Shown one piece after another: positions 1 to 8,240 of a stretch of DNA of 38,956 nucleotides (positions are counted from its first letter, which is position 1; each line of letters begins with the position of its first letter). Both the position numbers and the translations under genes were made by a program. Below the pieces are notes generated by a model, which was given only the letters and a program-made list of their open reading frames with translations, did no database searches and was not told the origin of the DNA. The DNA is from Bacteroidota bacterium (GTDB taxonomy: Bacteria; Bacteroidota; Bacteroidia; Cytophagales; Amoebophilaceae), in the NCBI GenBank assembly GCA_024206165.1, contig JAAGZN010000262.1, forward strand, positions 1-38,956, written 5' to 3'.

Positions 1-227
1 GTTATTCCCAAAGTTAATTGTTGTTCAAAATGCTTTCTCATTATTGAAATTTTAGTTGAATATTTACTCGAATATAAAGAGGTGAATCTTGAAAAAAAAG
101 TTAGAAAACGATATAGGATAAGGAATTGACTTATTATTCGACAGGTATGTTTTTGGTATATTTTGTGTTTTTATAAGCTGACTACTTCTTTTGTGATATA
201 TACATGAATTTAAATTGTAACTTTTAA
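1..227. other. Non-coding or decayed sequence at window edge
   Basis: No intact gene is visible here. Read on the minus strand in the frame of the short exported protein that ends at 228, the sequence carries three stop codons and then stays open for more than 40 codons to the window edge. That open part includes KYSTKISIMRKHFEQQLTLG, which looks like amphipathic barrel strands. This may be the degraded 3' part of an outer-membrane protein gene. The evidence is only frame continuity and composition, so it is weak. Confidence 0.3.
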
Positions 228-530
228 CTATAGTTTTGTTTGTAAACAAACACTATCTATGATTTTATTGAATTTATATCCTCCAAATATGTTAATTTCG
301 AAAGGAAAGTATGTTTTAACTCCAATATTTTGAAGAATTCTACTATTCGGTAATATATTCTTATTTGCTAAAACACTTAAGCTAAAGCCAATACCTGTAC
401 TTGCTCCAAAAGAATATTTATTGAATTTAGCAGTTTCTGTTTTTTTTTCTGAGTCAATTTCTTGAGCAAATATTTTAGAAGAGTGAAATATCAATATTAA
501 AACTAATAATGTTAATTTTTTAATTTTCAT
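228..530 (-). CDS. Short exported protein, possible truncated outer-membrane barrel
   Basis: A 100-residue product if started at the ATG at 530; a TTG two codons upstream is also in frame. The N-terminus is a clear signal peptide: Lys-rich start, hydrophobic core LTLLVLILIF, then a likely cut after KIFAQ. The mature part has alternating Gly/aromatic stretches (KYSFGASTGIGFSLSVL, then EINIFGGYKF) typical of Bacteroidota outer-membrane beta-barrels. Such barrels are normally 170 residues or longer, so this one looks cut short by the TAG at 228-230, and the same frame beyond it is broken by further stops. It could be a pseudogene remnant or a small periplasmic protein. It lies 15 bp downstream of nth on the same strand. 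No specific family is recognised. Confidence 0.4.
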   Translation of the reverse strand: MKIKKLTLLVLILIFHSSKIFAQEIDSEKKTETAKFNKYSFGASTGIGFSLSVLANKNILPNSRILQNIGVKTYFPFEINIFGGYKFNKIIDSVCLQTKL

Positions 531-545
531 TGTCAATCATTTTTA

Positions 546-1181
546 TTAAGAATTAAGATATAAACAAATTTTAGTAATAGGACAAACATCACATTTCGGT
601 TTTCTAGCTACACAAATATATCTTCCATGCAATATTAACCAATGATGCATTTTAGGAATATATTTAGGAGGAATATATTTAACTAATTCTTTCTCAACAG
701 CCAAAGGTGTTTTTGCACTTTTTTCTACTAATCCTATTCTTTTTGAAACTCTATTAACATGAGTATCTACTACCATTGTAGGCTCATTATGTAATGTAGA
801 AGCTATAGCATGAGCTGTTTTTCGACCTACTCCAGCTAATTTCTGTAAATCCTCAACGTCATAAGGCACTTTTCCATTATATTTTTCCATAATGGTATTA
901 GCCATGCTAATTAAATATTTGGTTTTATTGTTTGGAAAAGTTACGCTTTTAATAAATTTAAAGACTTCATCAAAAGTTCTTTTAGATAAAGACTTGGGAT
1001 TAGGAAAAGCTTTAAATAAATTGGGAGTAACAATATTAATACGCTTATCTGTACATCTCGCACTTAATATTGTTGCAACCAATAACTGATAAGCATTTTT
1101 ATATTTTAACTCAGTATTTGGATTAGGATTATGTTTTTGAAAATATTGAATAAATTGCTTATATCTTTCTTTTTTTAACAT
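546..1181 (-). CDS. nth: Endonuclease III, DNA glycosylase/AP lyase
   Basis: This 211-residue protein has the normal length of endonuclease III, the base-excision repair enzyme that removes oxidised pyrimidines and nicks abasic sites. The helix-hairpin-helix reads LAGVGRKTA with catalytic Lys121, and the catalytic Asp139 lies in VDTHVNRV. The [4Fe-4S] cluster motif Cys-x6-Cys-x2-Cys-x5-Cys is intact at Cys190, Cys197, Cys200 and Cys206. The N-terminal LLVATILSARCTD segment is also typical. The ATG at 1181 gives the expected N-terminus. It is divergent from the RING protein gene, with 132 bp between the starts. Nothing looks damaged. Confidence 0.96.
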   Translation of the reverse strand: MLKKERYKQFIQYFQKHNPNPNTELKYKNAYQLLVATILSARCTDKRINIVTPNLFKAFPNPKSLSKRTFDEVFKFIKSVTFPNNKTKYLISMANTIMEKYNGKVPYDVEDLQKLAGVGRKTAHAIASTLHNEPTMVVDTHVNRVSKRIGLVEKSAKTPLAVEKELVKYIPPKYIPKMHHWLILHGRYICVARKPKCDVCPITKICLYLNS

Positions 1182-1313
1182 ATCAAACTTATAAATATTA
1201 AATCATATAATTATTAAAATCATACAATATCAATTACATTTTATGTTTCAAAATTTCACAAAATCTATTTTATAACTTATCCTTAATATAAAATTAAAAA
1301 AATAAAATTAGTT

Positions 1314-2096
1314 ATGAAAAACCGATTTCTTAAAATCACAACAATTGGCTTATTACTTAATTGTATGAGTAACTTAAAAGTAAAGAAACATATGCAATTA
1401 TATGTAATTAACCAATCTGATTATAAATATCAAATAATAACAAGTGAATATCAAAAAATTAAAACAAAATATAAAATTGATTTAAATTATCCTCTTAATT
1501 TTATTTTTAAAAAATGTGAAAGTGGCCAAATACTTACAATAACGCTTCCCAAAGAATATATTAAAGATTTAATTATATTTCATTTTAAAAATTCAAATAT
1601 TGAAAAGATAAACATTTTAAATACAAAAGAGTTTGAAGAACTTATAACTTTTACTCTAGATTCAATTGATGGATTAAAAAATAGCTCTTCGTTACTAAAT
1701 ACTACTTTTTATGAGAAAAATAAAGATACTATTAAAAAACATAATTTGATAATGGCTCCTTCAGAAATTTTACTAGGCAATGACCTCTTTTATTCATTAA
1801 GTCAAATAGAAAATAATTGCATAGATAGTTTAAAAGACAAAAAATTAAATAGCTTAATAAAAATAAAATTACATCCTAAAAATTATAGCTATATAAAATT
1901 AATTAAAAAGAGTACAAGATTAAAAATTGACCCAGAAAAAGATCAGTGCCCATTTTGTCTTTGCAATTATAAAGATAAGATCATAATAAATCATAAATGC
2001 AAAAATTATTTTTGTTATTCATGTTTACAAAATCACTTTGAGAAAGGTTATGATACTTTGTGTCCTTTTTGTAAACAGGATTTATTTATAATTTGA
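1314..2096 (+). CDS. Lipoprotein-like protein with C-terminal RING-type zinc domain
   Basis: A 260-residue protein. The N-terminus (MKNRFLKITTIGLLLNCMSN) is a short basic region, a hydrophobic core and Cys17, which resembles a lipoprotein signal, although Asn before the Cys is unusual. Residues about 25-205 are Lys/Ile-rich and match no family I know. Residues 212-253 form a RING-type array: Cys212-x2-Cys215, then His227-x-Cys229-x4-Cys234-x2-Cys237, then Cys250-x2-Cys253, with the CPFC...CYSCL...CPFC layout of RING E3 ligases. The residue at the usual fourth ligand (the His of C-x-H) is Asn231, so His227 or an uncommon ligand set may complete the site. RING domains are eukaryotic ubiquitin-ligase modules and rare in bacteria; Amoebophilus is known to encode U-box and F-box proteins. 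A host-ubiquitin effector role is inference. It converges on sppA with 5 bp between the stops. Confidence 0.7.
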   Translation: MKNRFLKITTIGLLLNCMSNLKVKKHMQLYVINQSDYKYQIITSEYQKIKTKYKIDLNYPLNFIFKKCESGQILTITLPKEYIKDLIIFHFKNSNIEKINILNTKEFEELITFTLDSIDGLKNSSSLLNTTFYEKNKDTIKKHNLIMAPSEILLGNDLFYSLSQIENNCIDSLKDKKLNSLIKIKLHPKNYSYIKLIKKSTRLKIDPEKDQCPFCLCNYKDKIIINHKCKNYFCYSCLQNHFEKGYDTLCPFCKQDLFII

Positions 2097-2101
2097 AGTA
2101 A

Positions 2102-3856
2102 TTAATTTATTTTTATTTCATAAGGAACTATTGCTTGATAATTATTCATTTTTTGGATATTTTGGGCTTTTTTAATTAATTCATATTTATTTCCAAATAC
2201 ACTTTTCAATATACAGCTTTTTATTTGTTTAATTGGACTTTCAAAAATTGTTTCATAGAAGCTTTTTTTCTTTGGCCAATAAGATATTGTATAATCTTTA
2301 AGTTTAGCTTTTTTAGCAACTTTTTTTATGGCATCATTTAAAGTTCCTATTTCATCTACTAATCCAATTTCTTTTGCAGTTGTACCAATCCAAACTCTGC
2401 CTCTGGCTATAATATCAATTTCTTCAGGCTTTTTATTTCTTGCTTTAGCAACCTTATTGATAAAGTCTTGATAATAATTATCTATTATTGCTTGAACAAA
2501 GCGCTTTTCGCTAAAATCCAAAGAACGTTGTAAACCAAATGCATAACCTGAAAAAATATCTGCATGAGGCTCTGTAGAAACGCTTGAGTTAGTGATACCT
2601 AAATATTCCCTAAATAGCCTTCCTGTATTAAAAAATAAAGATAATACACCAATTGATCCTGTAATAGTATTTTTATTTGCAAAGATATAATCTGTTCCCA
2701 TAGCAATATAATAACCTCCTGAAGCGGCTAGATCAGACATTGAGGTTATTACTGGTTTTTCTTTATTTAACAATTGAAGCGATCTATGTATATCACCAGA
2801 AGCTAATACATCTCCTCCTGGAGAATTAATTCTCAAGATAACTCCTTTTATTTTCTTGTTCTTTTTAATTTTTTCAATGGTTTTGATAAAGTCTTTAGAG
2901 CCTATAATTTCGCCATACTTACTCTTTCCATTCATAATTTGGCCTTCTGCTATTAATATTGCTATTTGATTTTTCGAACTTGATTGATTGAATTTATAAT
3001 TAAAGTAATCATCTATATTAACATAATTTATATCTGCTTTCTTTTTAATATTCAATCTTTCCTTTAAATAAGTTTCAATTTGATCTTTATAATATAAATT
3101 ATCAATGAGACCATTATTTAAGGCATCTTTACTAGTTTTAATATTCAAGTTTGTAGCTAGCTCTTTGATTTTGATTTTATCAAGATTTCTATTTAAAGAA
3201 ACTGTATCTAATAATTCATCATATAATGAGAATAGTAAAGCTTCAGTTTGTTCTCGACTATATTTGCTCATAGAGCTTTTATAAAACTTTTCACCATAAG
3301 ATTTATATTCTCCAACATGAAATTCAATAGGATTGATTCTTAATCTTTTAAACATTCGCTTATAATAAAAATATTTGACACTCAGACCCGGCCATATAAA
3401 CATTCCTTCTGGATGTAAAAAAACTTTATTTGCTACTGATGACAGATAATATGACTTATTAGAATAAATTTCTGAAAATGAGATAATAAACTTTTTCGAT
3501 TTTTTAAAATCAATCAATTTCTTTTTAATTTCTTCTAAAGAAGCCCATCCTGCTTGAAAATTATCTATATTCAATTTTATGCCTTTAATTTTAGGATCTT
3601 TTTTGGCATAATTAATTGACTCAATTATTTTTATTAAACTAGTATTTCGATTTTTCTTTTCTAATATACTTTTAAGCGGAGAATCTTCATATACTTTTCC
3701 TTTTAAATTAATTATAAGAATAGAATTATTTTTAGGATAATATTTATGAAATCCTGTTTTAAACTTCAATGAAACAGATATTAATATAATTATAATCAAT
3801 ACTGATAATAAAAATCCTAATGTAAAAGATAATGTTGTCTTAATAAAATTTTTCAT
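2102..3856 (-). CDS. sppA: Signal peptide peptidase SppA, 67K type
   Basis: A 584-residue membrane-bound serine protease of the long (67K) SppA type, which digests signal peptides left in the membrane after secretion. An N-terminal transmembrane segment covers about residues 7-30. Two tandem SppA-fold halves follow. The catalytic general-base Lys185 is in VGEYKSYGEKFY in the first half, and the nucleophile Ser379 is in SDLAASGGYYIAMG in the second, preceded by LRINSPGGDV. This split Lys/Ser dyad is exactly that of E. coli SppA. The start ATG at 3856 gives a normal N-terminus. The gene lies 41 bp downstream of the aminotransferase gene on the same strand, so the two may be cotranscribed. Confidence 0.95.
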   Translation of the reverse strand: MKNFIKTTLSFTLGFLLSVLIIIILISVSLKFKTGFHKYYPKNNSILIINLKGKVYEDSPLKSILEKKNRNTSLIKIIESINYAKKDPKIKGIKLNIDNFQAGWASLEEIKKKLIDFKKSKKFIISFSEIYSNKSYYLSSVANKVFLHPEGMFIWPGLSVKYFYYKRMFKRLRINPIEFHVGEYKSYGEKFYKSSMSKYSREQTEALLFSLYDELLDTVSLNRNLDKIKIKELATNLNIKTSKDALNNGLIDNLYYKDQIETYLKERLNIKKKADINYVNIDDYFNYKFNQSSSKNQIAILIAEGQIMNGKSKYGEIIGSKDFIKTIEKIKKNKKIKGVILRINSPGGDVLASGDIHRSLQLLNKEKPVITSMSDLAASGGYYIAMGTDYIFANKNTITGSIGVLSLFFNTGRLFREYLGITNSSVSTEPHADIFSGYAFGLQRSLDFSEKRFVQAIIDNYYQDFINKVAKARNKKPEEIDIIARGRVWIGTTAKEIGLVDEIGTLNDAIKKVAKKAKLKDYTISYWPKKKSFYETIFESPIKQIKSCILKSVFGNKYELIKKAQNIQKMNNYQAIVPYEIKIN

Positions 3857-3897
3857 TCTTGTTTTATTTTATATTTAATAATCAAATTAAAAATAAT

Positions 3898-5109
3898 TTA
3901 TTTCAATTTCAATAAAACATCTTTAATTCTATTCATAGCTTCGATAAGATCTTGTTTTGAAGCTGCAAAAGAAATTCTTATACAATTTTTATATCCAAAA
4001 GTTTCTCCTGAAACAAGAGCTACTTTTGCTTTTTCTAAAATATAATATGAGAGTTCAGTAGAATTATTAATTGTTTGTTCTCCATCTGTTTTACCAAAAT
4101 AAAATGAAATGTCAGGAAATAAATAAAAAGCTCCATCTGGTTTAGAAATTTTAATATTTGGTAAATGTTCATTGAAATAATCTATCAAAATATTTCTCCT
4201 TTCTTTATAGGCATCAATCATATATTTAACTTTTTCTTTACCTGCTTTAAGGGCACTTATTCCTGCTCTTTGGCTTATTGTAGATGCACCAAAACTAATT
4301 TGTCCATGTAAATTAGATATAGTCTTTGCAATAAACTTTGGTGCTGCTAAATATCCCAATCTCCATCCAGTCATAGCAAAAGCTTTTGAAAATCCATTTA
4401 TTGTAATTACTCTATCTTCTATTGTATCAATTGATCCTAAGCTAAAATATTCACCTGTAAAATTAATATGTTCATAAATTTCATCTGCAATAGTTATAAT
4501 ATTTTTATGCTTTAATAATACTTCGCTTATTTCGAGCAATTCATTCTTTGTAAATACTGATCCACTTGGATTGCAAGGGGAAGAATAGATTATTGCTTTG
4601 GTTTTTGAGGTAATAGCATTTTCTAATTGTTGTGCAGTAACTTTGTAATTATTTGAACTTGATCCTTGAACTATGATTGGCTTACCTCCTGCAATTTCTA
4701 CCATTGCAGTATAACTTACCCAATAAGGTGCAAAGATTATTACTTCATCTCCAGGATTTAATAAACAAAAGAAGCTATCTGATAAAGCTTGTTTAGCTCC
4801 ATTAGTAACAATGATCTGATCAATTTCGCAATTAATATTATTTTCATTTCTAAATTTTTTAACTATTTCTTCTTTTAATTCTTTATAACCTGCCGCTGGT
4901 GGATATCCAAAATATTTTCCAGATTCAATAGCTTCTTTAGCTGCTGTTTGAATATAGTTAGGAGTTTTAAAATCAGGTTCTCCAACACTTAGATCAATGA
5001 TATCAATCCCTTGTGCCTTCATAGATCTTGCTTTTTGCGACATTGCAAAAGTTGCAGATGCTTTTAAATTTATAACTCTATTGGATAATATATTATTAGT
5101 TTCTATCAT
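3898..5109 (-). CDS. aspC: Class I pyridoxal-phosphate aminotransferase (aspartate type)
   Basis: A 403-residue fold-type I PLP enzyme of the bacterial aspartate (or aspartate/prephenate) aminotransferase subgroup, transferring the amino group between aspartate and 2-oxoglutarate. Visible markers are DLSVGEPDFKTP near the N-terminus, Asn180 in SSPCNPSG, Asp209 and Tyr212 in IADEIYEH, the Schiff-base Lys242 in NGFSKAFAMTGWRLGY, and a C-terminal CIRISFAA Arg that binds the substrate carboxylate. All key residues are present. The exact substrate (aspartate, aromatic amino acids or prephenate) cannot be decided from sequence alone. It is followed on the same strand by sppA. The 178-bp gap upstream, towards the kinase-like gene, probably holds its promoter. 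Confidence 0.9.
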   Translation of the reverse strand: MIETNNILSNRVINLKASATFAMSQKARSMKAQGIDIIDLSVGEPDFKTPNYIQTAAKEAIESGKYFGYPPAAGYKELKEEIVKKFRNENNINCEIDQIIVTNGAKQALSDSFFCLLNPGDEVIIFAPYWVSYTAMVEIAGGKPIIVQGSSSNNYKVTAQQLENAITSKTKAIIYSSPCNPSGSVFTKNELLEISEVLLKHKNIITIADEIYEHINFTGEYFSLGSIDTIEDRVITINGFSKAFAMTGWRLGYLAAPKFIAKTISNLHGQISFGASTISQRAGISALKAGKEKVKYMIDAYKERRNILIDYFNEHLPNIKISKPDGAFYLFPDISFYFGKTDGEQTINNSTELSYYILEKAKVALVSGETFGYKNCIRISFAASKQDLIEAMNRIKDVLLKLK

Positions 5110-5287
5110 ATTTTAATCTATTTGCAAAGTCCTTTCTATAAGTTGAATTTAAATAAATTTATATTTTTTAAATTATTATTCAAAGAAAATTATAGAATTT
5201 TCTTTTATTAAAAGAAAAAAATCCATTTTTTTGAAAATTATATTGATAAAAAACTTAATAGAAGCTTGTTTTTAGGATATTAATATT

Positions 5288-6718
5288 TTATATAGGTTTT
5301 TGAGGGTGTAATTTTTCAATTTTTAGTTGCTGTTTCAAAGTATATAATTCTTTGAAAGTATCTGAGTTCATGCTTACATTATAATCATTTCCTCCTATTA
5401 TAAGAATTGCAGTATAAAAATTTGCTATAGAAAAGGAAAAAGTATTTTTTAAATATGCTAATGTAGTTTGTTTTTTTGATAAATCTTTAGGCAAAGTAAT
5501 TTTAGAAAGAAAATTATCAACATTTTGTTTAAAAGCATGACCATAACTTTTTTCTTTTGTAGGAGGACCGCTATCGACTAATATAAATTGCTTTGTTACT
5601 CCATTCCATATTATATTACCTCCATTAAGATCACTATAACTTTCATTATTTTTTGAAATATTTCTTAAAAAATCAACCATTGCATTACTGTGTTTACTTC
5701 TGAACTCATTGTTACTTAATAAATCTTTTAATATCTTAGGTTCTTTTACAGCTTCTTTTACCATAATAGGTAAGTGCTTATAATAATATATTTTATACCA
5801 AATACTATTATCAAGAGCTGTTTCTTGCAATGCAAAATGAAAAACATTTTCTTCATTAGCTTCCTTAATAGGATTAAGTCTTGGAATAAAGCTTTCTCTA
5901 TCTGAATCTAACAATTCACCAGGTTTGAATCTATTTGTTTTAAAAACTTTTAAAATTATTTTTTCAGATGTATCCATTTGATTCTCTAACAAATATACAT
6001 CGCTATTTTTTCCTCCTTCAAATAATTTTATAGATTTATATCTATTATTATTGAATATGATAATATTGTTTTTATCCGGTGCCATGAATTCATTCATAGT
6101 TTTTGTTTCTTTTAGTTGCAAATTAACTAAATCTTTTATTTCACCTATTTCATTTGTAATTTTTTCTTCTTTATCTAAGTTTATTAAATTGAGTTTTGTT
6201 TTTTTAGAATCAAAATAAGCAAAACCTAATTTCCCATTTTCTAAAGCTTTTTTGCTTTGATTATATCCAAATTGTTTAGAAAATTTTATTTCTTCTTCTA
6301 AGACAGATGAAGTTGATTGATCTGAAGGATTATTTATGATTGATGGTTTTTCAGCTAAATCTTCTTCATTTTCACCTTCTGTAGGGTTATTATCTAAAAC
6401 TTCTCTAGAATTATTATCTGTACCTTCTGTAGGATTCTCATCTAAACCTTCTTTAGGATTATTATTTGTTGCTTCTGTAAGATTATTATTTGAATTTTTT
6501 AGTGGATTTTGAATTATTTGTTTTATTGGAGTTTTAATCAATATTTTTCCATTTATATCTTTGGGTAGGTTTATAGTTGTTTTTTTTTGATTTTTAGTTG
6601 GTTTTTCTCTAAATTCAATTTCATCTAAATCTTTTTTTAAAATTGGATTATTTTCTACTGAACAAGAAATAAAAACAAATAAAATTATTATTTTTATAAT
6701 TTTCTTACTTATATTCAT
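5288..6718 (-). CDS. Lipoprotein with protein-kinase-like domain
   Basis: A 476-residue protein. The leader MNISKKIIKIIILFVFISC gives a lipoprotein signal with Cys19. Residues about 40-140 are a polar, Asn/Glu/Pro-rich linker with an 8-residue repeat (xNPTEGxD) at 77-116. A protein-kinase-like fold follows: a Gly-rich loop LFEGGKNSDVYLLE at 232-245, the ATP-binding Lys257 in KIILKVFK, a catalytic loop YSDLNGGNIIW with Asp363 and Asn368, and Asp382 in LVDSGP in place of DFG. The Lys/Asp/Asn/Asp set is complete, so an active kinase is possible; Tyr-Ser replaces the usual His-Arg before the catalytic Asp. The C-terminal 70 residues look helical. Its substrate is unknown. A lipoprotein kinase would find no ATP in the periplasm, which points to delivery to the host or another ATP-containing compartment (inference). 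No neighbour suggests an operon. Confidence 0.7.
   Translation of the reverse strand: MNISKKIIKIIILFVFISCSVENNPILKKDLDEIEFREKPTKNQKKTTINLPKDINGKILIKTPIKQIIQNPLKNSNNNLTEATNNNPKEGLDENPTEGTDNNSREVLDNNPTEGENEEDLAEKPSIINNPSDQSTSSVLEEEIKFSKQFGYNQSKKALENGKLGFAYFDSKKTKLNLINLDKEEKITNEIGEIKDLVNLQLKETKTMNEFMAPDKNNIIIFNNNRYKSIKLFEGGKNSDVYLLENQMDTSEKIILKVFKTNRFKPGELLDSDRESFIPRLNPIKEANEENVFHFALQETALDNSIWYKIYYYKHLPIMVKEAVKEPKILKDLLSNNEFRSKHSNAMVDFLRNISKNNESYSDLNGGNIIWNGVTKQFILVDSGPPTKEKSYGHAFKQNVDNFLSKITLPKDLSKKQTTLAYLKNTFSFSIANFYTAILIIGGNDYNVSMNSDTFKELYTLKQQLKIEKLHPQKPI
6371..6490 (-). repeat. Octapeptide-coding repeat in kinase-like lipoprotein linker
   Basis: Five degenerate units of about 24 bp encode NNNPKEGLD, ENPTEGTD, NNSREVLD and NNPTEGEN, with the first unit (NNNLTEAT) more diverged. 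They sit between the lipid anchor and the kinase-like domain, as a flexible spacer would. Unit number could vary between strains through replication slippage. Confidence 0.65.
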
Positions 6719-6818
6719 ATTACTAACTATATTTAGCGCTCATACAAATATAATAAAAAATTAATAAAAATAATAATTTTACGGATATTAAGTTTAAATT
6801 TTATTCAAAAAAACCATA

Positions 6819-7460
6819 TTAAATATAATTTTTGAAAGATTTCCATTTAAATGTTTTTATAAAATGTTTCATATCTTTTTTTATAAAATCTATCATAGGC
6901 TGTAAATAATTTTGATCAGGAATAGAGTTGAAATAAAGGACACCCATTAAAAAATTCTTTTTATTATCAGTTGTATAAAATTGACATTGACTAGCAATAT
7001 GTTCTCCATATATTTCGACAAATACAAATTTGACTTTATTATCATTTATTATAATTGATTCTTTGATTTCTGTCGCTTTCATTTCGTGTTGGCTTATTAT
7101 TTTATTTGCTTCTAGCCATAATGATTTTAATAATTTCTTATTACCATTAAAAAATTTATGAGTGATATATATCGTAGCATTAAAATCAGGATATTCTATA
7201 TTAATGTAATATTTATCTTTATCATCAGATTTGACATTTTTTATTATGGCATGCTTAGAATATTCAAAACTATATGGGTAATTTCTTTTAAATTCTTGAT
7301 ATTCATGTTTTGGCAAATCTATTCTTACATGACCTTTAGGCTTAGGCAAATATAGATCTGATGTAAAAAAGCTTCTTATAAACGGAATACTTATAATTAT
7401 AAATAATGATATACAAACAATAATGTTTTTTTTATTAAAAAGAATTTTAAATTTGAACAT
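6819..7460 (-). CDS. gldD: GldD-like protein
   Basis: A 213-residue homologue of GldD, a Bacteroidota envelope protein required for gliding motility in Flavobacterium. The family signature is YLPKPKGHVRIDLPKHEYQ at residues 37-55, followed by PYSFEYSKHA and a mixed alpha/beta domain. Usual GldD proteins are lipoproteins of about 190 residues. Here the N-terminus is one hydrophobic segment (about residues 14-32) whose only Cys (17) lies inside the hydrophobic stretch and is not in a lipobox, so the protein is probably a signal-anchored membrane protein instead. No other gliding genes are in the window, so motility itself is not implied. It is divergent from pgeF with 57 bp between the starts. 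Confidence 0.8.
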   Translation of the reverse strand: MFKFKILFNKKNIIVCISLFIIISIPFIRSFFTSDLYLPKPKGHVRIDLPKHEYQEFKRNYPYSFEYSKHAIIKNVKSDDKDKYYINIEYPDFNATIYITHKFFNGNKKLLKSLWLEANKIISQHEMKATEIKESIIINDNKVKFVFVEIYGEHIASQCQFYTTDNKKNFLMGVLYFNSIPDQNYLQPMIDFIKKDMKHFIKTFKWKSFKNYI

Positions 7461-7517
7461 TGTCTTTTAAGGATTTATTTTAAAAATATTTTGAAGAATA
7501 TAAACATATTTTAATTA

Positions 7518-8240
7518 ATGATACAAATTAACAAATCTATCTTTTATTATATTTTTGATAAACAATTTAAGGAATTAAGTCATATTTACAATGAACATAA
7601 ATACAATAATAAGTTATCAGAAATTAAAATAAATAAAAACAAAATTAAAAATCACTTCTCAGCCAAAAAAGCAGTCTTTTTATATCAAACACATAGCAAT
7701 AAAATTATTAATATCAAAAATGATTATAATGAAAATATTTTGATATATGGTGATGGAATGATAACTAAAAATAAAGAAATATTATTGACTATTCAGACAG
7801 CTGATTGTGTACCAGTTTTATTATATAGCGAAAATAATATCATAGGAGCTGCTCATTGTGGATGGAAAGGAACTAAAAATAATATAATAAAAAACATTAT
7901 TAATGAAATGAAAAAAAGTGGTGCAAAAAATATTTCGGCTATATTAGGACCATCGATTCATCAAGACTCTTATGAAGTAGACGCAGAATATCATAAAAGT
8001 TTTTTACAAGAATCAGATGAATTCCATAGATTCTTTTTAAAATCAAAAAATGCTAATCATTATTTATTTAATTTGCCCTCTTTCGTGAAACATAAATTAA
8101 AGGAAGAGAATATAAATTGCATAGGTCAAATTAATCACAACACTTATAAAATGATTAAAAAATATCCAAGTTACAGAAGAAGCTATCATTTAAATAAGAG
8201 ATGCCATCAACGAATCTTATCATGTATAATTATTAAATAA
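7518..8240 (+). CDS. pgeF: Purine nucleoside phosphorylase PgeF (YfiH/laccase-domain family)
   Basis: A 240-residue member of the YfiH/DUF152 family, multicopper-laccase-like by name but shown to act as a zinc-dependent purine nucleoside phosphorylase or adenosine deaminase, and to edit peptidoglycan precursors in E. coli. The metal-binding His-Cys-His set is visible: His59 in YQTHS, Cys97 in IQTADCVPVLL, and His113 in AAHCGWKGT. The GPSIHQDSYEVD segment is another family marker. Length is normal. It reads away from gldD. The following 327-bp gap separates it from rpsA. Confidence 0.92.
   Translation: MIQINKSIFYYIFDKQFKELSHIYNEHKYNNKLSEIKINKNKIKNHFSAKKAVFLYQTHSNKIINIKNDYNENILIYGDGMITKNKEILLTIQTADCVPVLLYSENNIIGAAHCGWKGTKNNIIKNIINEMKKSGAKNISAILGPSIHQDSYEVDAEYHKSFLQESDEFHRFFLKSKNANHYLFNLPSFVKHKLKEENINCIGQINHNTYKMIKKYPSYRRSYHLNKRCHQRILSCIIIK

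Noticed and set aside
5182-5205. 10-bp hairpin (AAAGAAAATT / AATTTTCTTT) between the kinase-like and aminotransferase genes as a terminator
   Set aside because: The stem is nearly all A-T and no T-run follows on either strand, so it does not meet the pattern of an intrinsic terminator.
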